This document shows positions 48,435 to 56,822 of a stretch of 64,000 nucleotides of DNA, piece after piece. The notes below the pieces were generated by a model. That model saw only the letters and a program-made list of their open reading frames with translations. It had not been told where the DNA came from and ran no database searches. The stretch spans positions 1 to 64,000 of the forward strand of contig CAAFLX010000038.1 of assembly GCA_900763875.1 (NCBI GenBank). The letters run 5' to 3'. The first letter of the stretch is position 1, and each line of letters opens with the position of its first letter. Both the position numbers and the translations under genes were made by a program. The DNA is from Clostridia bacterium (GTDB taxonomy: Bacteria; Bacillota; Clostridia; Christensenellales; CAG-917).

Positions 48435-51296
48435 TTATTTGTTGGCTTTCTTTGCCGCTTTTGCCGCTTTGACCGCCTCTTTATGTTTCTTTTGAGAGGC
48501 CTTTTCCTCGGCGGTTTTTTTGCCGAACAAGATTCTCATGCCACGCTTGAATGCGTAAGGAAGAATGACTTTGAACTTGTCTTCACTGCGCACCATAGTG
48601 GAGCATTCGGGGTGTTCTCTGTGGAGCTTGATTGCGTCAAACTCGCACTTGGTGGTGCAGACACCGCAACCGATACACTTGTTTTCGTCCACGACGCTTG
48701 CGCCGCAACCGAGGCAACGTCCTGCCTCAATCTTGACTTGCTCGGCGGTGAGAGTGCCGTGCAAATCTCTGAAGGAGTGCTTGTCGCCATCAAGCTCTTT
48801 TGCCTCTTGTCTGCCTGCGGTGTCATAACTGTCGATGACAAGGTTGTTTTTGTCAAGCTCGACAAATTGTCTGCGATTGCGACCGATTGTCATGCTTGTG
48901 CCCGGTTGCACGAAACGATGCAAAGATACCGCCGCCATCTTGCCTGCCTCGATTGCGTCGATTGCAAATTTCGGGCCGCTGTACACGTCGCCGCCGACAA
49001 AGATGTCAGGTTCTGCGGTTTGATAGGTGAGTGAATCCGCAACGGGATAATTGCCGTGATGGAATTCAACCTTTGTGCCTTTGAGCAAGTCACCCCACAC
49101 GATGGATTGTCCGATTGCAAAGATGACGTGGCTTGCCTCGACGGTGAGGGTTTCGTTTTCGTCATAAACGGGGCTGAACTTGTTGGTGGCGGGGTCAACA
49201 ACACGCAAGCACTTCTTGAACACGACTGCCTTGACCGTGCCGTCGTCGTTTTTGAGGATTTCTTTGGGGCCCCAACCGTTGTTGATTGAGATTCCGTCTT
49301 CAAGTGTTTCCTCGATTTCGTTTTTGCTTGCAGGCATGGTATCTCTCGATTCGAGGCAATACATACCGACCTCTTCACTGCCGAAACGAACGGCGGTGCG
49401 AGCGCAGTCCACGGCAACGTTTCCGCCGCCGATGACAACGGTTTTGCCATCGAGTTTTCTGTCGTGATTCTCGGTTGCATCGTGCAAGAACGAAACAGCC
49501 ATATCCGTGCCGATTGCGTCCTCGCCGGGGACTCCGGGGAGCCTGCCGCCTTGGCAGCCGATTGCAATGTAGAATGCTTGATAGCCTTGCTTTCTGAGGT
49601 CTGCAATGGTGACATCCTTGCCCACATCTACACCCGTCTTAAACTCAACGCCAAGCTCGCGCAAAACGTCGATTTCCGCATCGATAACGTCTTTTTCGAG
49701 CTTGTAGGACGGAATGCCGTAAGTGAGCATACCACCGAGTTTCTCGTTCTTTTCAAACACGGTGGGAAGATAGCCCTTGGTTGCAAGATAGTAGGCGCAA
49801 GAAAGACCTGCAGGGCCTGCGCCGATGATTGCAATCTTTTGTCCCCAATGCTTTTCGACGTTGGACGGAATGACCACTTCGGGAACGTATCTTGTTTCGG
49901 CGTGCAAATCTTGCTCTGCGATGAACTTCTTGATGTCGTCGATTGCAACCGCCTCGTCAATCGTGCCTCTGGTGCAAGCCGCCTCGCAACGCTTGTTGCA
50001 AACGCGACCGCAGATTGCAGGGAACGGATTGTCCTTTTTGATGAGCGCAAGAGCCTCTCTGTATTTGCCCTCTTTTGCCTTGCGAATGTAGCCTTGGACG
50101 GCGATGTGCGCAGGGCATGCCGCCTTGCACGGGGACGTGCCCGTTTCATAGCAGTTGATGCGGTTGTTGTCCCTGTAATCTTCGTCCCACTTGTCAGGGC
50201 CCCAAGAGAGATTGTCGGGAAGTTCGTGTTTCGGATATTTGATTTCGCCTTGCTTTGTGCAAAGTTTTTGTCCGAGCTTGACCGCGCCTGCAGGGCAGAA
50301 TTCCACGCACTTGCCGCAAGCGACGCACTTGTCTTTTTCAACGCGCGCGACGTATGCGCTTCTCGACATGTTGGGCGTGTTGAAAAGTTGCGACGTGCGA
50401 AGCGCGTTGCAGACGTTGAGGTTGCAGTTGCAGATTGCAAAAATCTTGTTTTCGCCGTCGATGTTGGTGATTTGGTGAACGAAACCGTTCTTTTCGGCGC
50501 GTTGGAGAATCTCCATTGCCTCTTCATAAGTGACGTCGCGACCCTTGCCCGTTTCGCGGCAGAAGTCCGCCATATCGCCGATGCCGATGCACCACTCTTC
50601 ACAGCTGTCGCCGCAGCCCTCGCCGAGCTTCGATCTGCCGTAACGGCAAGAGCAAATGCCAACGCCGAGGTGTCCCTCGTATTTTTTGAGCCAGTAGGAA
50701 ATATGCTCGATGTCCATCGTGCCGTTTTCCATCTCGATGGCTTTTTCAACGGGAATGACGTGCATACCGATGCCTGCGCCTCCCGGAGGAACCATGGGCG
50801 TGACCATTGTCAAAGGAAGATACGTCATACGCTCGAAGAACATCGCAAGTTCGGGGTGTTCGTCAAGCTGCTTTTTGATCATATTGGTGAACTCGGCAGA
50901 GCCGGGCACGAACATCGGCAAAACGTAGCGACGCTCTTTCTTTGCGCCGGGGATAGGCCCGTCATGATCGTAGTTGTTGCCGTAGTCGTACTCGATTACA
51001 CCGACATAGCTCATCTTGTCGAGAAGTTCTTGCAACTTTTCGGCACTCAATTCGGGGTTCATCTTTTTGAGATCCTCGAACGTGTAGTGTTTGCGCACCT
51101 TCATTTTGAGAGCAACGTCCGCCATCTCGTCGGTGACAACGCAACGAAGCCCCCAGTACTCGGGGTCGTCTGCCGTCACACCTTTAATCTTGTGGTCGAC
51201 GCAGTCCGTGATTTTTCTTGCTAATTTGAGGATTTTTTCACTCGGATTCTTCTCGCCCATATACTTGGGTTTGAACGCCTTGCTCATCTCAGCCAT
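48435..51296 (-). CDS. Iron-sulfur flavoprotein, GltD-like NAD(P)H oxidoreductase
   Basis: A 953-residue cytoplasmic protein of several modules. The N-terminal ~290 residues contain Cys clusters (GVGICSCRYGRSKLGEGCGDSCEEWC). A 4Fe-4S ferredoxin motif follows (CVACGKCVEFCPAG), then a GltD-type Cys-rich helical domain (CKAACPAHIAVQGYIRKAKEG, CGRVCNKRCEAAC). The FAD site is IIGAGPAGLSCAYYLA and the NAD(P)H site VVIGGGNVAVDCARTA. A C-terminal pair of clusters (CLGCGASVV, CIGCGVCTTKCEFD) and a Lys/Ala tail end it. It resembles the electron-transfer subunits that pair with hydrogenases or dehydrogenases. The start at 51296 has AAAGGAG upstream and overlaps the hypB stop by 8 bases. Partner enzyme unknown. 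Confidence 0.88.
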   Translation of the reverse strand: MAEMSKAFKPKYMGEKNPSEKILKLARKITDCVDHKIKGVTADDPEYWGLRCVVTDEMADVALKMKVRKHYTFEDLKKMNPELSAEKLQELLDKMSYVGVIEYDYGNNYDHDGPIPGAKKERRYVLPMFVPGSAEFTNMIKKQLDEHPELAMFFERMTYLPLTMVTPMVPPGGAGIGMHVIPVEKAIEMENGTMDIEHISYWLKKYEGHLGVGICSCRYGRSKLGEGCGDSCEEWCIGIGDMADFCRETGKGRDVTYEEAMEILQRAEKNGFVHQITNIDGENKIFAICNCNLNVCNALRTSQLFNTPNMSRSAYVARVEKDKCVACGKCVEFCPAGAVKLGQKLCTKQGEIKYPKHELPDNLSWGPDKWDEDYRDNNRINCYETGTSPCKAACPAHIAVQGYIRKAKEGKYREALALIKKDNPFPAICGRVCNKRCEAACTRGTIDEAVAIDDIKKFIAEQDLHAETRYVPEVVIPSNVEKHWGQKIAIIGAGPAGLSCAYYLATKGYLPTVFEKNEKLGGMLTYGIPSYKLEKDVIDAEIDVLRELGVEFKTGVDVGKDVTIADLRKQGYQAFYIAIGCQGGRLPGVPGEDAIGTDMAVSFLHDATENHDRKLDGKTVVIGGGNVAVDCARTAVRFGSEEVGMYCLESRDTMPASKNEIEETLEDGISINNGWGPKEILKNDDGTVKAVVFKKCLRVVDPATNKFSPVYDENETLTVEASHVIFAIGQSIVWGDLLKGTKVEFHHGNYPVADSLTYQTAEPDIFVGGDVYSGPKFAIDAIEAGKMAAVSLHRFVQPGTSMTIGRNRRQFVELDKNNLVIDSYDTAGRQEAKELDGDKHSFRDLHGTLTAEQVKIEAGRCLGCGASVVDENKCIGCGVCTTKCEFDAIKLHREHPECSTMVRSEDKFKVILPYAFKRGMRILFGKKTAEEKASQKKHKEAVKAAKAAKKANK

Positions 51297-51966
51297 TGTC
51301 GTTTTCTCCTTTGAAAATTTGTATTGTTTTGTATATTCTATCTTCAAGCACGTCAAGCCCCTCCCCCGTCTTTGCGCTCACGTAGAAGATTTGCGCGTCG
51401 GGATTGAGCCTTGAAATATGCTCTTCAAATCTTGATTTGTCAAAGTCGAACGCTTCGAGCGTGTCTATCTTTGTGACGACGATAAGGTCGCACTTTTCAA
51501 ACATCAAAGGATATTTGAGAGGCTTGTCGTCCCCCTCGGGTACGGACAAAAGCATCATATTGAGGTGCGCGCCCGTGTCGAACTCGGCAGGACATACAAG
51601 GTTGCCTATGTTTTCAAGCACGATGAGGTCGCAATCGTCAAACGCCGCTTGGTTGAGTGCCTCGCTCACCATATCCGCGTCGATATGGCAAAGTCCGCCG
51701 TTGTGAATTTGCACGCTCTCTATGCCTGCGCCCTCCGCTATGCGGCGCGCGTCAACGTCAGTTTCGATGTCAACGTCCATCGCAACCACTTTGAGCTTGG
51801 TTTTGACGCTCTTCAAAAGCGCGCTCAAAAGCGTGGTCTTGCCGCTGCCCGGCGAGGACATCACGTTGAGAAGGAACGTGCCTTTGCTTTTCAAAGTCGC
51901 TCTCAATGCGTCCGCTGTCTTTTCGTTGTTTGAAAATATACTCTCTTTGACGGAAATAACTCTCAT
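51289..51966 (-). CDS. hypB: HypB, nickel-incorporation GTPase, second copy
   Basis: A 225-residue SIMIBI GTPase that loads nickel with HypA. P-loop MSSPGSGKTTLLSALL, metal/switch region NGGLCHIDADM, LENIGNLVCPAEFDTGAH, and guanine motif VVTKID. It lacks the N-terminal CxxCGC and His-rich stretch of some HypB proteins. The start at 51966 overlaps the stop of the first hypB (ATGA) and has a G-rich ribosome site. Its sequence is clearly diverged from the first copy, so the two are old paralogues. Confidence 0.93.
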   Translation of the reverse strand: MRVISVKESIFSNNEKTADALRATLKSKGTFLLNVMSSPGSGKTTLLSALLKSVKTKLKVVAMDVDIETDVDARRIAEGAGIESVQIHNGGLCHIDADMVSEALNQAAFDDCDLIVLENIGNLVCPAEFDTGAHLNMMLLSVPEGDDKPLKYPLMFEKCDLIVVTKIDTLEAFDFDKSRFEEHISRLNPDAQIFYVSAKTGEGLDVLEDRIYKTIQIFKGENDNG

Positions 51967-52637
51967 TTCAAGCCCCCTCTCCACTCGTTGTAATTGTCCA
52001 GCAGATAGTCCGAAAGCGCGCCTATACCCTCGCCCGTGCGCGCAGATACCTCAAATACCTTTGCGCTCGGATTGACTCTTGCGATATATTCCTTGCATCT
52101 GTCAACGTCAAAATCAAAATACTTTGCCGTGTCGCACTTTGTGAGCACCACCAAGTCCGCAACAGAAAACATAAGCGAATATTTGAGCGGTTTGTCGTCA
52201 CCCTCCGGAAGTGCCAACAACACCATTTTCAAGTGCGCACCCGTGTCGAACTCGGCAGGACAAACGAGGTTGCCGATGTTTTCCAAAAATACCAGCTCCG
52301 CACCCGTTGCAAACTCCTTGAAACCTTGCCTCGACATATCCGCGTCCAAATGGCACATACCGCCCGTGTGAAGTTGGATTGCCTCCGCACCGGCCTCACG
52401 CACCGTGTATGCGTCCACGTCGCCGTCGATATCCGCCTCCATAACGCCAACCTTGACCTTGTCTTTCAAAGTCTTGGTGAGCGCGCATAGCAGCGTCGTC
52501 TTGCCGCTGCCCGGCGCAGACATCACGTTGACGTAGTAAACCCCTGCCTCGTCAAGCTCGGCACGGAGTTTGTTTGCATCGGCATCATTGTTTTGAATGA
52601 TGCTCTCTTTCAGTTCAATTGTTCTAATAGAATCCAT
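51963..52637 (-). CDS. hypB: HypB, nickel-incorporation GTPase, first copy
   Basis: A 224-residue HypB paralogue: P-loop MSAPGSGKTTLLCALT, TGGMCHLDADM, LENIGNLVCPAEFDTGAHLKM, guanine motif VLTKCD. It also lacks an N-terminal metal-binding extension. First gene of the four-gene unit, with AGAGAGG as ribosome site. Differences from the second copy lie mainly in the switch and C-terminal helices, so the pair could work as a heterodimer or serve different targets. Confidence 0.93.
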   Translation of the reverse strand: MDSIRTIELKESIIQNNDADANKLRAELDEAGVYYVNVMSAPGSGKTTLLCALTKTLKDKVKVGVMEADIDGDVDAYTVREAGAEAIQLHTGGMCHLDADMSRQGFKEFATGAELVFLENIGNLVCPAEFDTGAHLKMVLLALPEGDDKPLKYSLMFSVADLVVLTKCDTAKYFDFDVDRCKEYIARVNPSAKVFEVSARTGEGIGALSDYLLDNYNEWRGGLK

Positions 52638-52658
52638 ACTAGCCTCTCTTTGGCTTTT

Positions 52659-52687
52659 ATTGTAACACTTGTAAAATATATTTTCAA
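52659..52687 (-). promoter_or_regulatory. Promoter of the hypB-hypB-flavoprotein-hypA operon
   Basis: On the minus strand TTGAAA (52687-52682), 17 bases, TACAAT (52664-52659), about 21 bases before the first hypB. Confidence 0.6.
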
Positions 52688-52713
52688 TATATTTGAAAAA
52701 TTTAAGTTTTGAA

Positions 52714-53090
52714 GTTGCACATACCGTGCATAATCACGCTACGAATGAGTGTAACTTCTTCCTCTACAAGGAGTTGGGCGTGAACCCTTAATTCAATTTC
52801 CCCCTTCCTCACGTGTTTCCCCCACCGCCGTTCCCCCTTAAAAGGGAACCCACGGCGTCCGCTCCGCGTGGGGCAACACTCAGCACTCGCATAGATTGCT
52901 ATCGTCCTCTTATTATGCCACTGCGCTTTGTGCGCCGGCTTCGCAACAGAATGGCGCAGTCGCTTGTACCGTCTGTCAAGCTCGGCGTTCGCTTTTCTCG
53001 CCGCCTTGCGGCTCGCACCCTGAATAAGCACATTCCGTTAATAAGAACGCCCAGAATGAGTGTTCGCTTATCCGCTTGCGTGCAAAGCAC
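52714..53090 (+). repeat. Dispersed repeat C, copy 3
   Basis: Same unit as 19415-19777, flanked by related direct repeats ACATACCGTGCATAATCACG (left) and ACATTCCGTTAATAAGAACG (right), each followed by GAATGAGTGT. Confidence 0.8.
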
Positions 53091-53100
53091 GCTAAACACC

Positions 53101-53180
53101 AAGCAGAAAATCTTGCGAAATTGTGGCAGGAGTTTTTGCACCTACCTAAAACTGATAGCAAAGATTTTCTGCGCGGTTAG
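53101..53180 (+). repeat. Dispersed repeat B, copy 3
   Basis: GCAGAAAATCTTGCG to AAGATTTTCTGCGCGG; 12-bp inverted ends, GGCAGGAGTTTTTGC centre. Confidence 0.75.
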
Positions 53181-53290
53181 CAGACTGAAAACCTAGCAAG
53201 GCTCTTGGCAATCGCCACTATGCTTACGCTTCTATTTAGGGGATTCCCACGTCGCTTTGCTCCTCTGAATGACATTAGAGGCGATTGCAA
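53181..53290 (+). repeat. Dispersed repeat F, copy 3
   Basis: GGGGATTCCCACGTCGC...CTCCTCTGAATGACATT, placed as in the other composite blocks between repeat B and element E. Confidence 0.65.
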
Positions 53291-53302
53291 TTGCCTTAGC
53301 GA

Positions 53303-53681
53303 CGATTTTCAGTCGGATGAAGAACACGGAAAAGCCTGCCAACATAGACAGGAGCGTACTTGTCGTACGTGACTGTTTATGGGGCAGGCTTTGACAAAGT
53401 TATTCGCCAAATCATCTTTAATCTTGTAAAAACGCACTATTTGGATGAAGAACAAGAAAACGCCCTTTTGCGAACTCGCCTAGCGTACTTGAAGTACGTG
53501 ACGGGTGAGCAAAAGGGCGTTGCCGCAGTTATTCGCCAAATCATTTATAACTTTGTAAAAACGCACTATTTGGATGAAGAACACGGAAAAGCCTGCCAAC
53601 ATAGACAGGAGCGTACTTGTCGTACGTGACTGTTTATGGGGCAGGCTTTGACAAAGTTATTCGCCAAATAGTGCGTTTTTA
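53303..53681 (+). repeat. Nested hairpin element E, cluster of three units after the ABC-FtsX gene
   Basis: Units 1 (53303-53416) and 3 (53555-53681) share AAGCCTGCC/GGCAGGCTT and ACAG-GA-GCGTAC-TTGTC-GTACGT-GA-CTGT. Unit 2 (53426-53541) keeps the conserved GATGAAGAACAAG and GCAGTTATTCGCCAAAT. It replaces both stems: ACGCCCTTTTGC (53460-53471)/GCAAAAGGGCGT (53509-53520) and CTCGCC/GGTGAG around TA-GCGTAC-TTGAA-GTACGT-GA. Unit 3 has outer arms AAAAACGCACTATTTGG/CCAAATAGTGCGTTTTT, 17 bp perfect, that run into the gene's stop region. This is the best internal evidence for structure conservation. Confidence 0.75.
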
Positions 53682-56600
53682 GTCTACGCGGAGAGCATCC
53701 ACAACGTTCTTCCTCGACGCCATAATCGCAGGAATTATGCCTGAGATTATCGTCAGTGCCAAGCTGAGGCAGACGAGAATGAAGGCGTGGAGCGGATGGA
53801 AGTGCAACAGCGAGCCGATGCCTGCAACTGCTTTGATGATGACGGACACGATTGGACAGAGAATGTAGGTGACGAGAATACCTATGAGCCCGCTTGTGAG
53901 TCCGATGAGCGAGGTTTCGGCGATAAAGACGTTGCGTATATCCTGCTTTCGCGCGCCGATTGCGCGGAGTATGCCGATTTCACGAGTACGCTCGACAACG
54001 GAGTTGGAGGTGATGACGCCGATCATAACGGTGGATACGACAAGAGATATTGCCGCAACCGCGATGAGCATTGCAGATACGAGGTCGAGCGTGCTGCGCA
54101 TATTGACAAGGAACATTTCGGACACGTCAAAGTAGCCAATCTCGCCCTTGCCGTCGTGTTGCCATGCCTCGATATACTTGCCCGACTTAACCTTTTGATT
54201 GCTGTCGTTGGGGAACACGGTAACGTAATACGGGCTTCTATCCGCTCCGATTGCTCTCATAAAGTAGGTGTATTGGAGCGCGGGAACGCCGCTCATTGCA
54301 TAAAGTGCCGTCGAGCCTTGTTGCGAAAAGTCAACTTCGTTGTTCAAGCGCACGTTCTTGAAAACCGTCTTTTTGCCGGTGGTTGTGTTTTTGTCAAGTT
54401 CGAGTTGGCGTTTGACAAGAGTGCTCTCGCTCGCGCTCTTGAGGGTGCTTTCGGCAAGCGCGCTCGTATAGCATATGGACGAGGTGACGTAGGTGTGTTC
54501 GGTTTGCTTTTTCGCTCTTATAACGCCGACAACTTTGATTTCATCGTTGGAATCCTCATACATCTTTTTGAGCAACGCTTGAGATTCGGTTGAATCGTCA
54601 TAGCTCCACATCAACGTGCTGCTTGCTTTTTCGCTGAACGGGTCAAGAAAGCTGCTGCTACCGCCGTCTTCTTCCTCCGTTTTGCTTTTTCCGATGCCGA
54701 CGTTGTTGAGATACTTGCCGCTTGCCTCGTCATAGACGTAATAGTTGTCGTTTCCCACAAGTTTGAAGGTTTGACCGAGGAAATATTCGTACGGCACGTT
54801 GTCGGTGTCCATTTTTTTGGGTTTGCCCTCGTCGTCAAAAACTATATTGCCGTTTGCGTCCTTTTCGTAAACGTCGATGCCAAATGCGTTCAGCACGTCT
54901 TTGGATATGGTGTTGTCGGAGTTTACGCAAAGCAAAACTTCGTTTTTGTTTTTGGGATAACGACTGCCCTCGCCCACAAAATCATAGGAGCGCATCGTGA
55001 CTTCTTCGCTTGCGACAAGTTCTTGCCAATACTTGGCTTGAAGTCCGTTTTCGCCGAGTACGGTGGTTGCAATCGCCGTGGTTGTCAAGGGCTTCGGTTG
55101 TTGCGATACGTCCTTGTAGGTGACGTTGCCGTCGGCGTCGTACGTCTTGCGCACAAGGTTGTACCTCAAGCCGTAGGAGATGCCGAGAGCAGTGTAATAA
55201 TCCTTGGGCATCGCTTTCATATAATCGGCAAATTCCTCGGTCAACTCGTTCTTTTGAACGCCGTTCATAAAGGAAGTGACCATTGACAAAGTCATCTTTG
55301 CAATCATACTGTTTGCGCTGCCTGCGCTGCCCGACACTTTGATGTCGTCCGTATCGGGAGCGGGCTTTGTCGAGCCTTGACCGGACGGTCTTTCCATCAT
55401 GCTGGACATCAAGTCCATAATCGCGCTGCTTGACACGTTGTATTGATAAACGCCAAGAGGCACGCCTGCGAGCAAGTCGTTTTCCATTCTTGCAAGGTAG
55501 AGATTGAATCCGTTGTAAATGGACAGCACGAGCGCAAGACCTATTATGCCGATTGCGCCTGCAAAAGACGTGAGCAACGTGCGGCGTTTTTTGGACACGA
55601 GGTTTTTAAGGCTCAATCCAAACGCCATACCCGGACTCATAGACGTGGGCTTGAACGCCCTGTCCCTCTTCTTTTTCTTTTTGGAAAGGCTGTTGAGGCC
55701 GAGCTTGTCAAAGAGCGCGTCCGTCTCCTCTCCGACGTTTTTCATTGCGTTTTTACGCTTGCGATTCGACACCTTTTTCTTTTTGGGCGCGTCCTCGCAA
55801 TGTTGTTCGGTTTGAGGGTTTATGCTGTCATTTTGAGCGGTTGGAGTGCTTGTTTGGACATTTTGTGCATCGTCAACGTCGTCTGTCGTAACGATGCCGA
55901 ACACTGATTTTTCGTCGTCGCTTGCGATTGAAATTTCCTCGTCTTGCACCGTGGACACGTCGTCCGTTTGCGCCGTTTCGCCGCTCTCGACGTCCTCTTT
56001 TTTCTCGATTTCGGGATAGAAAGGATTGGTATCTTCGATGAGCTGTCCGTCCTTAAAACGGCAAATACGCGTGGCGTATTGATAGGCAAGTTCGGCGTTG
56101 TGCGTGACCATAATGACGAGGCGATTTTTGGAAATCTCTTGCAATATATCCATAACCTGCACGCTAAGCTCGCTGTCCAACGCGCCCGTCGGCTCGTCCG
56201 CCAAAATGATTTTGGGGTCGTTGACGATTGCACGCGCAATCGCTACGCGCTGCATTTGACCGCCCGAAAGTTGGTTGGGCTTTTTGTCAATCTCCTCGTG
56301 CATATTGACTTTGTGAAGAGCGGCAACCGCCTTTGCTCTTCTCGCCTTTTTCTTTTCGCCCACAAGGCTCAAGGCAAGCTCGACGTTTTCAAGTACGGTG
56401 AGGTGAGGAATGAGGTTGTAGCTTTGAAAAACAAAACCGATGGTTGCGTTGCGGTAGGCGTCCCAGTGCTCGTCGTCGAAATCGGCAGTGGAAACTCCGC
56501 CGATGACGAGATCGCCCGACGTATATCTGTCAAGACCGCCTATGATGTTGAGCATGGTCGTTTTGCCGCAACCGCTCGGGCCTAGAATCGCCACAAACTC

Positions 56601-56693
56601 GCTTTCGCGGAAGTTGAGTGACACGCTCCTCAGTGCGTGAACGGTTGTCGTTGCGGTGGGATAATCTTTTACTACGTCTTTTAGTTGAAGCAT
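53679..56693 (-). CDS. ABC transporter, ATPase fused to FtsX-type permease
   Basis: A 1004-residue MacB/LolCDE-like exporter in one chain. The N-terminal ATPase (about 1-225) has Walker A LGPSGCGKTTMLN, signature LSGGQMQRVAIARAI, Walker B IILADEPTGALD and H-loop VTHNAEL. An acidic linker (about 230-330) and a Lys/Arg-rich segment follow. The FtsX permease has its first membrane segment near 375 (LLTSFAGAIGIIGLALVLSIYNGF), a large extracellular domain, and three C-terminal membrane segments (LVSAMLIAVAAISLVVSTVMIGVI onward, ending VDALRVD). Such proteins export peptides or act as mechanotransducers. A TetR gene follows upstream on the same strand; the substrate is unknown. Confidence 0.9.
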   Translation of the reverse strand: MLQLKDVVKDYPTATTTVHALRSVSLNFRESEFVAILGPSGCGKTTMLNIIGGLDRYTSGDLVIGGVSTADFDDEHWDAYRNATIGFVFQSYNLIPHLTVLENVELALSLVGEKKKARRAKAVAALHKVNMHEEIDKKPNQLSGGQMQRVAIARAIVNDPKIILADEPTGALDSELSVQVMDILQEISKNRLVIMVTHNAELAYQYATRICRFKDGQLIEDTNPFYPEIEKKEDVESGETAQTDDVSTVQDEEISIASDDEKSVFGIVTTDDVDDAQNVQTSTPTAQNDSINPQTEQHCEDAPKKKKVSNRKRKNAMKNVGEETDALFDKLGLNSLSKKKKKRDRAFKPTSMSPGMAFGLSLKNLVSKKRRTLLTSFAGAIGIIGLALVLSIYNGFNLYLARMENDLLAGVPLGVYQYNVSSSAIMDLMSSMMERPSGQGSTKPAPDTDDIKVSGSAGSANSMIAKMTLSMVTSFMNGVQKNELTEEFADYMKAMPKDYYTALGISYGLRYNLVRKTYDADGNVTYKDVSQQPKPLTTTAIATTVLGENGLQAKYWQELVASEEVTMRSYDFVGEGSRYPKNKNEVLLCVNSDNTISKDVLNAFGIDVYEKDANGNIVFDDEGKPKKMDTDNVPYEYFLGQTFKLVGNDNYYVYDEASGKYLNNVGIGKSKTEEEDGGSSSFLDPFSEKASSTLMWSYDDSTESQALLKKMYEDSNDEIKVVGVIRAKKQTEHTYVTSSICYTSALAESTLKSASESTLVKRQLELDKNTTTGKKTVFKNVRLNNEVDFSQQGSTALYAMSGVPALQYTYFMRAIGADRSPYYVTVFPNDSNQKVKSGKYIEAWQHDGKGEIGYFDVSEMFLVNMRSTLDLVSAMLIAVAAISLVVSTVMIGVITSNSVVERTREIGILRAIGARKQDIRNVFIAETSLIGLTSGLIGILVTYILCPIVSVIIKAVAGIGSLLHFHPLHAFILVCLSLALTIISGIIPAIMASRKNVVDALRVD

Positions 56694-56758
56694 AATTCAC
56701 CTCAAAAATGCAAGAATGTGTGTATCTAACCTAGTATATTCCAATTTTTCAACGACAA

Positions 56759-56783
56759 AGAGAATGACGACGCGTCATTCTCC
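56759..56783 (-). terminator. Weak terminator after the TetR gene
   Basis: GAGAATGACG and CGTCATTCTC arms around ACG; only a short T-run follows on the minus strand, so read-through into the ABC gene is possible. Confidence 0.45.
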
Positions 56784-56822
56784 TCTTGTGCGTTTCATCC
56801 TTTGCTCCCCTATTTTCTCGGA

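Noticed and set aside
48021..49034. 337-codon plus-strand frame over hypA and the flavoprotein end
   Set aside because: It begins inside a repeat and runs antisense to two well-supported genes.
49464..51224. 586-codon plus-strand frame opposite the flavoprotein
   Set aside because: Antisense shadow of a gene with clear Fe-S, FAD and NAD(P)H motifs; no ribosome site and no family resemblance.
53303..53681. Element E as integron attC sites
   Set aside because: Units are palindromic and arrayed, but no integrase or cassette genes lie between them and the attC core boxes are absent. Kept only as a structured element of unknown type.
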